Source: an uncultured Faecalibacterium sp. (GTDB lineage Bacteria; Bacillota; Clostridia; Oscillospirales; Ruminococcaceae). Taken from it: a DNA stretch of 41,595 nt. Numbering within the stretch: the first letter of the stretch is position 1; each line of letters opens with the position of its first letter. The notes beneath the pieces were generated by a model. That model saw nothing but the letters and a program-made list of their open reading frames with translations, did no database searches and was not told the DNA's origin. Below are positions 27,460 to 34,403 of this stretch, in pieces. The stretch is from positions 1-41,595 of the forward strand of contig CAKSZU010000005.1 of the NCBI GenBank assembly GCA_934526125.1, given 5' to 3'. The position numbers and the translations under genes were made by a program.

Positions 27460-28791
27460 ATGCTTGATATCAAATTTGTCCGTGACAACCCGGACGCGGT
27501 CAAGGAAAACATCAAGAAGAAGTTCCAGGATGCAAAGCTTCCTCTCGTGGACGAAGTCATCGAGAAGGACGCCAAGTACCGCGAGTGCCTGAAGGAAGTG
27601 GAAAGCCTGAAGGCTGCCCGCAACAAGCTGAGCAAGGCCAACGGCCCCCTGTTCGGTCAGCTGAAGAAGTGTACCGACGAGGCCCAGAAGGCTGAGCTGC
27701 AGAAGCAGATCGACGCCAACAACGCCGCCGTCAAGGCCGATGCCGACAAGATGGCCGAGCTGGAGGCCGAGGAGGCAAAGCTGTCTGCCCGCATCCAGGA
27801 GATCATGTACACCATCCCCCAGATGATCGACCCCAGTGTGCCCATCGGCCCGGACGATACCCACAATGTGGAAGCACAGCGCTTCGGCGAGCCCGTGGTG
27901 CCCGATTTCCCCATCCCGTACCACACCGAGATCATGGAGAGCTTTGACGGCATTGATATGGACGCCGCAGGCCGCGTGGCCGGCAACGGTTTCTACTATC
28001 TGCTGGGCAACATCGCCCGCCTGCACGAGGCTGTCCTGGCCTATGCCCGCGATTTCATGATCAACAAGGGCTTCACCTATGTGATCCCTCCCTTCATGAT
28101 GCACGGCAACGTGGTGCAGGGCGTCATGTCCTTCCCCGAGATGGACGCCATGATGTACAAGATCGAGGGTGAGGACCTGTACCTGATCGGCACCAGCGAG
28201 CACACCATGATCGGCCGCTTCATCGACCAGACCATCGACGAGAGCAAGATGCCCCTGACCCTGACCTCTTACAGCCCCTGCTTCCGCAAGGAGAAGGGTG
28301 CCCACGGCATCGAGGAGCGCGGCATCTACCGCATCCACCAGTTCGAGAAGCAGGAGATGATCGTGGTCTGCCGCCCCGAGGAGAGCGCCGACTGGTACGA
28401 GAAGCTGTGGCAGATGTCCGTGGAGCTGTTCCGCAGCATGGAGATCCCCGTGCGCCAGCTGAACTGCTGCTCCGGCGATCTGGCTGACCTGAAGGTCAAG
28501 AGCTGCGATATCGAGGCATGGAGCCCCCGCCAGCAGAAGTACTTCGAGGTCTGCTCCTGCTCCAATCTGGGTGACGCACAGGCACGCCGCCTGCACATCC
28601 GCATCAAGGGCAAGGACGGCAAGACCTATCTGGCCCACACCCTGAACAACACCTGCGTGGCTCCTCCCCGGATGCTGATCGCTTTCCTGGAGAACCACCT
28701 GCAGGCCGACGGCTCTGTGACCATCCCCGAAGTGCTGCAGCCCTATATGGGCGGCTTGAAGGTCATGGTTCCCACCCACAAGAAGGGCTGA
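27460..28791 (+). CDS. serS: seryl-tRNA synthetase
   Basis: The 443-residue class II synthetase has an N-terminal coiled-coil arm (about 30-105, rich in Lys, Glu and Ala) that holds the long variable arm of tRNA(Ser), then motif 2 (SPCFRKEKGAHGIEERGIYR) and motif 3 (CVAPPRMLIAFLEN). It charges tRNA(Ser) with serine. Motif 2 and 3 wording differs from the usual bacterial FRSE.GAAGRDTRGL and resembles a variant found in some clostridia. TAAGGAGAG precedes the ATG. No T-box leader (no AGGGTGG-type sequence) was found in the 111-base gap after parB. Confidence 0.96.
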   Translation: MLDIKFVRDNPDAVKENIKKKFQDAKLPLVDEVIEKDAKYRECLKEVESLKAARNKLSKANGPLFGQLKKCTDEAQKAELQKQIDANNAAVKADADKMAELEAEEAKLSARIQEIMYTIPQMIDPSVPIGPDDTHNVEAQRFGEPVVPDFPIPYHTEIMESFDGIDMDAAGRVAGNGFYYLLGNIARLHEAVLAYARDFMINKGFTYVIPPFMMHGNVVQGVMSFPEMDAMMYKIEGEDLYLIGTSEHTMIGRFIDQTIDESKMPLTLTSYSPCFRKEKGAHGIEERGIYRIHQFEKQEMIVVCRPEESADWYEKLWQMSVELFRSMEIPVRQLNCCSGDLADLKVKSCDIEAWSPRQQKYFEVCSCSNLGDAQARRLHIRIKGKDGKTYLAHTLNNTCVAPPRMLIAFLENHLQADGSVTIPEVLQPYMGGLKVMVPTHKKG

Positions 28792-28830
28792 GCCTGAACT
28801 TTTCCACACAAGCTGCATCAAACGTTGAAA

Positions 28831-28881
28831 AGACCGCGGTCCGTTCTCTCCGCTTGGGGGGGCGGGCGGCGGTCCTTTTTT
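28831..28881 (+). terminator. terminator after serS
   Basis: GACCGC (28832) pairs with GCGGTC (28869), enclosing a G/C-rich loop, followed by CTTTTTTG. Confidence 0.7.
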
Positions 28882-28919
28882 GCGAGGCAACAAAATTTGA
28901 ACTTTTTTGAAAAAAGCTG

Positions 28920-28948
28920 TTGACAAAACGGGCTTGATTGGATATAAT
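28920..28948 (+). promoter_or_regulatory. strong tRNA operon promoter
   Basis: TTGACA, 17 bases, TATAAT: a perfect sigma-A consensus, 35 bases before tRNA-Met. Confidence 0.9.
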
Positions 28949-28982
28949 AATAAAGCACTGTTCAAGTGCGATAAATAAATAT

Positions 28983-29059
28983 GGCGGTATAGCTCAGTTG
29001 GCTAGAGCATTCGGTTCATACCCGAAGTGTCACCGGTTCAAATCCAGTTACCGCTACCA
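28983..29059 (+). tRNA. tRNA-Met (CAT)
   Basis: A cloverleaf can be drawn: acceptor GGCGGTA / TACCGCT with G1-U72, D arm GCTC-GAGC, anticodon stem TTCGG / CCGAA around TTCATAC (anticodon CAT) and T loop TTCAAAT. The CCA end is encoded. The anticodon stem lacks the three G-C pairs of an initiator, so it is read as elongator Met; an Ile-type CAT tRNA cannot be excluded. One C-A mismatch lies in the T stem. Confidence 0.9.
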
Positions 29060-29062
29060 CGT

Positions 29063-29143
29063 TACAGAGTTTCGCTAAGATAAGGGGGACGGTCGTCCGC
29101 AGTAGTGGACGATGAAAGTCGGAGGTTTTAGCGAAGCTCTGTA
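29063..29143. repeat. inverted-repeat element between tRNA-Met and tRNA-Glu
   Basis: 16-base arms TACAGAGTTTCGCTAA (29063-29078) and TTAGCGAAGCTCTGTA (29128-29143) pair fully, with one G-U. Inside is a second 8-bp hairpin, TCGTCCGC-AGTA-GTGGACGA (29093-29112). The unit is 81 bp with no coding frame. It may be a MITE-like element or a structured processing spacer in the tRNA transcript. Confidence 0.7.
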
Positions 29144-29150
29144 TTTGTAA

Positions 29151-29222
29151 GGCCCGTTGGTCAAGCGGTTAAGACACGGCCCTTTCACGGCTGTAACATG
29201 GGTTCGATTCCCGTACGGGTCA
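29151..29222 (+). tRNA. tRNA-Glu (TTC)
   Basis: Acceptor GGCCCGT / ACGGGTC, anticodon stem around CTTTCAC with anticodon TTC, T arm ATGGGTTCGATTCCCGT. CCA is not encoded and must be added after transcription. A perfect terminator follows two bases later. Confidence 0.93.
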
Positions 29223-29223
29223 T

Positions 29224-29266
29224 AAAAAAGCACTCCCAATCTTAGGATTGGGAGTGCTTTTTTATG
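29224..29266 (+). terminator. terminator of the tRNA operon
   Basis: A perfect 18-bp stem (29224-29241 with 29246-29263) on a TTAG loop, flanked by A6 and T6. Confidence 0.95.
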
Positions 29267-29269
29267 CAA

Positions 29270-29433
29270 CCCGGCCGAGGAATCGAACAGCACGGGCCGC
29301 CCGCAGGCGGCGGAGTACAGCCCAGTGGGCTGTACTCCAGTGCGCGGGTGCCGACGGCCAGAAATATCAGAAGGGGGAGCAGCCGTCCGAATCCCGGCCG
29401 AGGAATCGAACAGCACGGGCCGCCCGCAGGCGG
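29270..29433. repeat. two 41-bp direct repeats around a 27-bp palindrome
   Basis: Identical 41-bp units lie at 29270-29310 and 29393-29433, 123 bp apart. Both contain GAATCGAACAGCACGGGC. Directly after the first unit is a perfect palindrome: GGAGTACAGCCCA (29312-29324), one central G, then TGGGCTGTACTCC (29326-29338). The minus strand of each unit reads TTCGATTCC, as in a tRNA T arm, but no cloverleaf forms. The rest of the gap up to 29503 shows no gene. Confidence 0.8.
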
Positions 29434-29503
29434 CTCTCTACGTTGGGGGAATTCTTCTTTTCGGCTGCCATGGACAAAACAAGGAACATCCTGTGAACAG
29501 AAT

Positions 29504-29541
29504 GCAAAAAAACCGGGGACATTCCGTGATGGCTCCGGTTT
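29504..29541 (-). terminator. terminator after the HAD phosphatase gene
   Basis: On the minus strand AAACCGG (29541-29535) pairs with CCGGTTT, followed by a T-run (29511-29506). Confidence 0.7.
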
Positions 29542-29555
29542 CTGCATTTCAGGAT

Positions 29556-30212
29556 TCAGTGATGGGTCACATACTGCAGGATATCCTCCGGCACGGCGGC
29601 CAGGGCGTCGGCCCCGGCGGCGGTCAGCTCCGCCCGGCCCCGGAAGCCCCAGAGGGCACCCATGGCGGGCAGGCCGGCATTGTGTCCGGTGAGGATGTCC
29701 ACGTCGCTGTCGCCCACGAACAGGGTGGAGGCGGGGTCTGCGTCCAGATCCTGCATCAGGCGGAACACGCCGGTGGGGTCCGGCTTGGTGGGCACCCCGG
29801 GGCGGCTGCCCCGCACGATGAGGAACCGCTCCTCGCCGAAGTAGTGGGCAATGATCCTGCCGCACAGGGGGTCGGCCTTGTTGGAAAAGACGGCGCACCG
29901 GACGCCGAGGCCGTTCAGGGCGTCCACCAGCGCGGCAATGCCGGGGTAAGGCGCGGTTTTATCTTCCTTATGGGCATCGTACCGGGCCGTGAACTCGGCC
30001 AGCGTGGCGGCCAGCTGCTCCGGGCTGCGGCAGTCGGCGGGGGAGAACCGCTCCACCAGTTTGGGGATGCCGTTGCCCACCATGTGCTTGAACTGCTCCA
30101 CCGTGAAGGTGGGCCAGCCGTGCTGTGTGCAGACCCAGTTCCCGGCATCGGCCAGATCGTCGATGGTGTTCAGCAGGGTGCCGTCCAGATCGAATAATAC
30201 AGTTTTTATCAT
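29556..30212 (-). CDS. HAD-family phosphatase, phosphoglycolate phosphatase-like
   Basis: The 218-residue enzyme has HAD motif I FDLDGTLLN with nucleophile Asp9, a helical cap (about 16-80), motif II (AVFSNKAD), motif III Lys in TKPDPTGV and motif IV VGDSDVDI. It resembles Gph, which removes 2-phosphoglycolate, but related HAD enzymes act on other small phosphates. The start ATG at 30212 overlaps the stop of the upstream PH-domain gene (ATGA). It is the last gene of a minus-strand cluster of overlapping genes. Confidence 0.9.
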   Translation of the reverse strand: MIKTVLFDLDGTLLNTIDDLADAGNWVCTQHGWPTFTVEQFKHMVGNGIPKLVERFSPADCRSPEQLAATLAEFTARYDAHKEDKTAPYPGIAALVDALNGLGVRCAVFSNKADPLCGRIIAHYFGEERFLIVRGSRPGVPTKPDPTGVFRLMQDLDADPASTLFVGDSDVDILTGHNAGLPAMGALWGFRGRAELTAAGADALAAVPEDILQYVTHH

Positions 30213-31594
30213 ACGGATTCGCTTCTTTCCAAAAATTTGAAAAACTTCTCGGCGTCCCGCACCGGGATGCTCCGGACCTTCAGCTTCACCCAGCCGGGAA
30301 ACGTCAGGACCAGATTGGTGCGCTGCGCCTGAATGGCCCAGGGGGACTGCACCGCGGTCAGGCAGACATCCGGGTGGAACACGCAGATGCTGTGGAGATA
30401 CAGCCCCTTCTGCCGCCGCAGGGTCATCCGGCCCTCCCGCAGCCAGATGCCCTCCCGCCGGTAGCCGCTGACCGCCCCGCAGAGCAGGGCCCCGAAAAAC
30501 AGGGTGGGGATCAGCAGGGTCACCGTCAGCCCGGGCAGGACGGTGGCCGAGACCAGCGTCAGCAGAAGGCAGAGGGCAAAGGGGATCCCGGCGGGCAGGA
30601 AAAAGATCAGGCTCCGCTGCTCGGTGCGGGCCAGCAGATCCGGCGGCATCCGGAACTCCGGCAGCAGCTCCCGGAACATGGCCTCCTCGCCGGAACGGTA
30701 GACGAAAAGGGGCAGCTCCGGGCTGCAGCAGCCTGCTGTCACGAACACGGGCCAGCGCTTCATCAGCCGGGCAGCGGGGGAGATGCGGACATCGGCAAAG
30801 CTGATCTGATCGATCATGACCCTGCACTCGAACAGATCCAGAAAGCCGCCCCGGCTCCCGATCTGCTCCGCCGTGTGCCACACGGTGTAGTGGACGGTCT
30901 GGGCAAAGCTGCGCACCAGACTGGCCCCCAGCAGGAATCCGGCCGCCGCCAGCAGCCAGGCGGCACCGGCAGGCAGCCACCGGGCCGCAAACTGCGCCAC
31001 AAACCGGATCGGGAGGTCGGGCAGGACCATCGGGTCCAGCTCCGGCAGATCCCGGGTCTGCCGCACGGCCAGTGCCAGCAGAGCCAGCGTGGAAAGGCCG
31101 TTTGCCCCCAGCAGCACCAGGGCAGCCCGTTCCCCTCCGGCAGGCCGGTGCAGAACAGGCGCTTCAACGGGCATCAGACGGTCGGCCGCGGCCTGGGCAT
31201 CGGCCCGGGTCAGACAGAGGGTCACAGCCCGCTTTTGGGAGTTGCCCACGGGGTAGAGGGTCAGCCGGCTGGCCCCGGCCAGCCGGTAGAGAAAAGGCCG
31301 CTCAATGGTCAGGGCTGCGATCCGGTCGCTCCGCAGGGTCTGTTCCAGCCGGATGCCCGGCTTCCAGAACAGATGCAGGACCCCGGCTTCGTCCAGCCCC
31401 CAGCCGCAGGCGTGCAGCAGCCCCCAGCTCAGGGCAAAGAGCAGCACCAGCAGCACCGCGTCCTGCCGCAGGGCGTTCCACAGGGCGTCCCAGTTCCGCG
31501 CGAACAGCACCTGGATCAACGGCAGCAGGCAGAGGATCAGAGTCTTGCGCAGGAACCGCAGCACGGCAAAGGGATGCAGGCGTTTTTCGGTCAT
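30209..31594 (-). CDS. membrane protein with bacterial PH (bPH2) domains, YdbT-like
   Basis: The 461-residue protein has about six hydrophobic segments in pairs (for example LILCLLPLIQVLF, LLVLLFALSWGLL, GAAWLLAAAGFLLGA, FALCLLLTLVSATVLPGL) separated by soluble repeats with the bPH2 wording (IALTIERPFLYRLAGASRLTLYPV). The companion at 31591 is the short partner, matching the B. subtilis ydbS-ydbT pair. Function is poorly known; YdbST is linked to envelope stress or bacteriocin resistance in that species. The start ATG at 31594 has GGAGGGG before it and overlaps the upstream stop by four bases. Confidence 0.75.
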   Translation of the reverse strand: MTEKRLHPFAVLRFLRKTLILCLLPLIQVLFARNWDALWNALRQDAVLLVLLFALSWGLLHACGWGLDEAGVLHLFWKPGIRLEQTLRSDRIAALTIERPFLYRLAGASRLTLYPVGNSQKRAVTLCLTRADAQAAADRLMPVEAPVLHRPAGGERAALVLLGANGLSTLALLALAVRQTRDLPELDPMVLPDLPIRFVAQFAARWLPAGAAWLLAAAGFLLGASLVRSFAQTVHYTVWHTAEQIGSRGGFLDLFECRVMIDQISFADVRISPAARLMKRWPVFVTAGCCSPELPLFVYRSGEEAMFRELLPEFRMPPDLLARTEQRSLIFFLPAGIPFALCLLLTLVSATVLPGLTVTLLIPTLFFGALLCGAVSGYRREGIWLREGRMTLRRQKGLYLHSICVFHPDVCLTAVQSPWAIQAQRTNLVLTFPGWVKLKVRSIPVRDAEKFFKFLERSESV

Positions 31595-32040
31595 CGGATC
31601 CCCTCCGTAAGTGCATGGGCCAGCACCGCAGCCTGCTCCGCAGGCACGGCGGGCAGGACCAGCCGCGCCCCCGGGGCCGTGATGATCAGGACACTGGCCC
31701 CGGCCAGCCGCAGCAGCGGGGTGCGCAGCTGCAGCACTTCGGTGACGGCCCGCCGGGAGACCGCCCGCTTCACCGGGAACGCAATTCCCGCGTAGACGGT
31801 CAGGGTCTCGGCTCCCAGTGCGGCGGCAAAGCTGAGCCCGCGCAGCCGCGCCAGGAGTACCAGCCCGGCCCACAGCAGGCAGAAAAGGCATCCGGCGGGC
31901 AGACTCTGCCAGAATACAAAGGGTGCCGCCAGCACCCCGGGCAGGGCGGCCCAGCAGCAGAGCACGGCCCGCCCCCGGGGCAGGATGACCAGCGCCGTGC
32001 GGCGCAGCTCCCGCTCCGTCACTTGCCGCTCAGCTCCCAT
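31591..32040 (-). CDS. bPH2 domain membrane protein, YdbS-like
   Basis: This 149-residue protein has two membrane segments (about 27-65) and then a single bPH2 domain (LTVYAGIAFPVKRAVSRRAVTEV, LLRLAGASVLIITAPG, LVLPAVPAEQAAVLAHAL). The layout and length agree with B. subtilis YdbS. It overlaps the RCK gene upstream by 22 bases and the YdbT-like gene downstream by 4, so the three are expressed together. Confidence 0.75.
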   Translation of the reverse strand: MGAERQVTERELRRTALVILPRGRAVLCCWAALPGVLAAPFVFWQSLPAGCLFCLLWAGLVLLARLRGLSFAAALGAETLTVYAGIAFPVKRAVSRRAVTEVLQLRTPLLRLAGASVLIITAPGARLVLPAVPAEQAAVLAHALTEGIR

Positions 32041-32684
32041 GCATCGGTCAGCAGGTGCAGCGTGTCGTCCTGAGTCAGCACCAGGATGCGGTCCCAGGGC
32101 AGCAGGACGGTATTGCCGTGGGGGATGATGAACTCGGTGTCCCGGGTGATGCTGACCAGGATGGCGTCCCCGGGGATGGGCACATCCTTGATGGCCTTGC
32201 CCGCAAATTTGAAGTCCTCCGGCAGCAGGATCTCGTTCAGGCTGGCGGTGCCGCCGCCCAGACTCAGCAGCTGGCGGATGGTATCCGTCTCGATCTCCCG
32301 CTCCAGGATATGGCTCAGGTTGTCGGTGCCGCAGACCACGGTGTCCACCCCGAGGGTGTGCAGCAGCTCCCGGTTCTTGGGGTTGGAGGCCCGCGCCACC
32401 GTGCGGTCCACCCCGAACTCCCGCTTGGCGATCTGGCAGGCCACCAGATTGTCCTCATCGGAGCCGGTCACGGCCACAAAGGCATCGCAGCTGGCGGTGT
32501 CGGCGGTGCGCAGGATATCCACGCTGATGGAGTTGCCGCAGATCACCGGGATGTCCAGCGAGTCTGCCAGCATCCGGCACTGGGTCTCCACCGGCTCAAT
32601 GATCACGACGGAATGGTGGTTGGACAGCAGGCTCTGGGCCAGATACTGCCCTACACGGCCGCCGCCAGCAATACAGACTTTCAT
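32019..32684 (-). CDS. TrkA/KtrA-type potassium uptake regulator
   Basis: The 221-residue protein has a Rossmann RCK_N domain (CIAGGGRVGQYLAQSL, then Glu31 after the second strand) and an RCK_C domain (about 135-215; FKFAGKAIKDVPIPGDAILVSI). Such proteins form rings on Trk/Ktr channels and gate K+ entry by nucleotide or c-di-AMP binding. No channel subunit lies in the window. It has a GGAG ribosome site. A second RCK_N protein is encoded just upstream; an attenuator-like hairpin separates them. Confidence 0.9.
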   Translation of the reverse strand: MKVCIAGGGRVGQYLAQSLLSNHHSVVIIEPVETQCRMLADSLDIPVICGNSISVDILRTADTASCDAFVAVTGSDEDNLVACQIAKREFGVDRTVARASNPKNRELLHTLGVDTVVCGTDNLSHILEREIETDTIRQLLSLGGGTASLNEILLPEDFKFAGKAIKDVPIPGDAILVSITRDTEFIIPHGNTVLLPWDRILVLTQDDTLHLLTDAWELSGK

Positions 32685-32705
32685 ATCAAAGTTCTCCTAT
32701 ACGAT

Positions 32706-32736
32706 CTGTAAAAGAAACTGGCCCCCGCTGGGGGCC
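32706..32736 (-). terminator. possible attenuator between the two RCK genes
   Basis: On the minus strand a 7-bp G/C stem (GGCCCCC with GGGGGCC, 32736-32720) is followed by AGTTTCTTTT. It is likely a partial terminator, since the next gene has no other visible promoter. Confidence 0.5.
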
Positions 32737-32743
32737 CGCCGGG

Positions 32744-33157
32744 TCATTTCGACAGGGCGCGGAATACGGCCTGCTCGGTGAGGATGGTGGGGCAGACGGT
32801 GTCCAGCTCAAAGGCCTTGTGGTACAGCACCTGCAGATGGGGGTCCGAGACGCGGCAGATGACCTTTTCCCGCCGGAAGATGTTCTTTGCGATCTGTGCG
32901 GCCATCAGGTTCACCGAGTCGTCCTCGCTGACGGCAGCCACGGCGTCGCAGTTCTCCACGCCGCCCTGCTTGAGGACATCGGGGTCGGTGGGGTCGCCGA
33001 TCAGGGCGGTGCCCCCGAAACTGTAATCGTCGAAGCTGTCCAGCCGCTTGATCTGTTCGGGATCCTTTTCGATCAGCGAAATGTCGTGCCCGATCCGCTC
33101 CAGATCGCGCACCAGTGCTGCGCCCACCTGACCGCAGCCGATCACCAGAATATTCAT
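32744..33157 (-). CDS. short TrkA-family protein, RCK_N domain only
   Basis: This 137-residue protein consists of one Rossmann domain (ILVIGCGQVGAALVRDLE, DISLIEKDPEQIKRL, ALIGDPTDPDVLKQGG, CDAVAAVSEDDSVNLMAAQIAK) and ends right after it. No RCK_C ligand domain follows, and the stop is a normal in-frame TGA, so the protein is either naturally short or an old truncation. It may pair with the full-length RCK protein next to it, as two-part RCK systems do. The start at 33157 lies 8 bases after GAGG; a longer frame upstream runs into the promoter and is not used. Confidence 0.85.
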   Translation of the reverse strand: MNILVIGCGQVGAALVRDLERIGHDISLIEKDPEQIKRLDSFDDYSFGGTALIGDPTDPDVLKQGGVENCDAVAAVSEDDSVNLMAAQIAKNIFRREKVICRVSDPHLQVLYHKAFELDTVCPTILTEQAVFRALSK

Positions 33158-33209
33158 GGAGGATACCTCGTTTTCTGACCCCATTCGATTTGTCGTTCGG
33201 GTCATCTCC

Positions 33210-33218
33210 AGTATAACA
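33210..33218 (-). promoter_or_regulatory. promoter of the RCK-PH-HAD cluster
   Basis: On the minus strand TGT followed by TATACT (extended -10), about 50 bases before the first start. The -35 (TTTATC at 17 bases) is weak. Confidence 0.5.
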
Positions 33219-33296
33219 TATTTCACCCCGCAGATAAATACGGAGAAACGGACGGGGCAAAAATTTGAGATTTTCCGTGCGCACTCCCTCATAATA

Positions 33297-33305
33297 TGAT
33301 ATACT
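33297..33305 (+). promoter_or_regulatory. uppP promoter, extended -10
   Basis: TGA followed by TATACT, 62 bases before the uppP ATG. It is divergent from the RCK promoter. Confidence 0.5.
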
Positions 33306-33367
33306 GAAAACTGAATCCGAAATCGAGCACAGCAGGGCGCAGACACGCCCTGCGGGAGGGAGAACTC

Positions 33368-34198
33368 ATGTTTCTTGAAATCCTGAAAGCGATCCTGATG
33401 GGCATTGTGGAGGGCATCACCGAATGGCTCCCCATTTCGTCCACCGGTCATATGATCCTTGTGGAACAGATCGTCCGCTTCAACGCCAGCGAGGAGTTCA
33501 TGTCCATGTTCCGGGTAGTCATCCAGCTGGGCGCCATCCTGGCGGTGGTGGTGCTGTTCTGGAACAAACTCTGGCCTTTCGGGCTGCGGCACGGCCGGGT
33601 GATCTCAAAGCCCGCTGTCTGGCAGCTCTGGTTCAAGGTGGTGGCCGCCACCATCCCGGTGCTGATCATCAGCCCGCTGGACGACTGGATGGAGGACCAC
33701 TTCTACAATTACATCACCGTGGCCGCCATGCTGATCCTCTACGGCGTCCTCTTCATTCTGGTGGAGAACCGCCGCACCACCCCCCACGTCTCCCGGCTGG
33801 AGCAGATCTCCTACCGCGAAGCCTTCATCATCGGCGTGTGGCAGATGCTGGCCATCATCCCCGGCACCTCCCGCTCCGGTGCCACCATCGTGGGCGGCCT
33901 GCTGCTGGGTCTGTCCCGGGCCTGCGTGGCAGAGTTCACCTTCTTCCTGGCCATCCCGGTCATGGCAGGCGCGTCTCTGCTCAAGGTCCTCAAATTCGCC
34001 CTCTCCGGGATCGCCATCACCGGAACCGAGATCGCCGTCCTCGTGGTGGGCTGCGTTGTGGCCTTCGCGGTCAGCCTGGCGGCCATCCGCTTCCTGATGG
34101 ACTACGTCAAGCGCCACAACTTCAAGTTCTTCGGCCTTTACCGGATCGTGCTGGGCCTCGTGGTGCTGGCCGTGGCCGCCGTCACCGCACTGGTGTAA
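33368..34198 (+). CDS. uppP: undecaprenyl-diphosphatase (BacA type)
   Basis: The 276-residue membrane enzyme has about eight hydrophobic segments and the two BacA motifs, VEGITEWLPISSTGH and PGTSRSGATI. It removes a phosphate from undecaprenyl diphosphate so the lipid carrier can be reused for peptidoglycan; overexpression in other bacteria gives bacitracin resistance. GGGAGGG precedes the ATG. It is a single gene with its own promoter and terminator. Confidence 0.96.
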   Translation: MFLEILKAILMGIVEGITEWLPISSTGHMILVEQIVRFNASEEFMSMFRVVIQLGAILAVVVLFWNKLWPFGLRHGRVISKPAVWQLWFKVVAATIPVLIISPLDDWMEDHFYNYITVAAMLILYGVLFILVENRRTTPHVSRLEQISYREAFIIGVWQMLAIIPGTSRSGATIVGGLLLGLSRACVAEFTFFLAIPVMAGASLLKVLKFALSGIAITGTEIAVLVVGCVVAFAVSLAAIRFLMDYVKRHNFKFFGLYRIVLGLVVLAVAAVTALV

Positions 34199-34214
34199 AA
34201 CCGGACTCTTCCGT

Positions 34215-34250
34215 GAGCCGCCGCATGGGAAACCGTGCGGCGGCTTTTCT
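34215..34250 (+). terminator. terminator after uppP (repeat copy 1)
   Basis: A 13-bp stem with one G-U on a GAAA tetraloop (34216-34245), then TTTCT. The 31-base unit recurs with one base change at 35472-35502. Confidence 0.85.
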
Positions 34251-34311
34251 GTAGGCAGTCACAGATTTGGAAGGCCGGATTTGTGGATATCGTCAAACTT
34301 GGGGCAGAATC

Positions 34312-34340
34312 TTGACAGACCACGGCACAGAAAGTAGTAT
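34312..34340 (+). promoter_or_regulatory. promoter of WYNNG family member B
   Basis: TTGACA, 17 bases, TAGTAT; about 60 bases before the ATG. TGTGGATAT at 34282 is one base from a consensus DnaA box but is isolated. Confidence 0.65.
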
Positions 34341-34403
34341 TGAGTCGGAAAAGAAACAGGAAAGGCCTGTTTCGTGTAAGGCAATTTACGGGAGGAATGT
34401 GTT

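Noticed and set aside
25690..28965. A 1091-codon open frame on the minus strand
   Set aside because: It lies opposite parA, parB and serS, which are certain genes; composition is that of a mirror frame.
29270..29433. CRISPR array
   Set aside because: Only two repeat units, 41 bp each with an 82-bp gap, one containing its own palindrome, and no cas genes nearby.
29075..29898. Minus-strand frames across the tRNA genes and repeats
   Set aside because: They translate tRNA-Glu and the 41-bp repeats in antisense; such frames are common false genes next to tRNAs.
34282..34290. TGTGGATAT as a DnaA box 20 kb from the origin
   Set aside because: A single isolated 9-mer one base off consensus; chance is enough.
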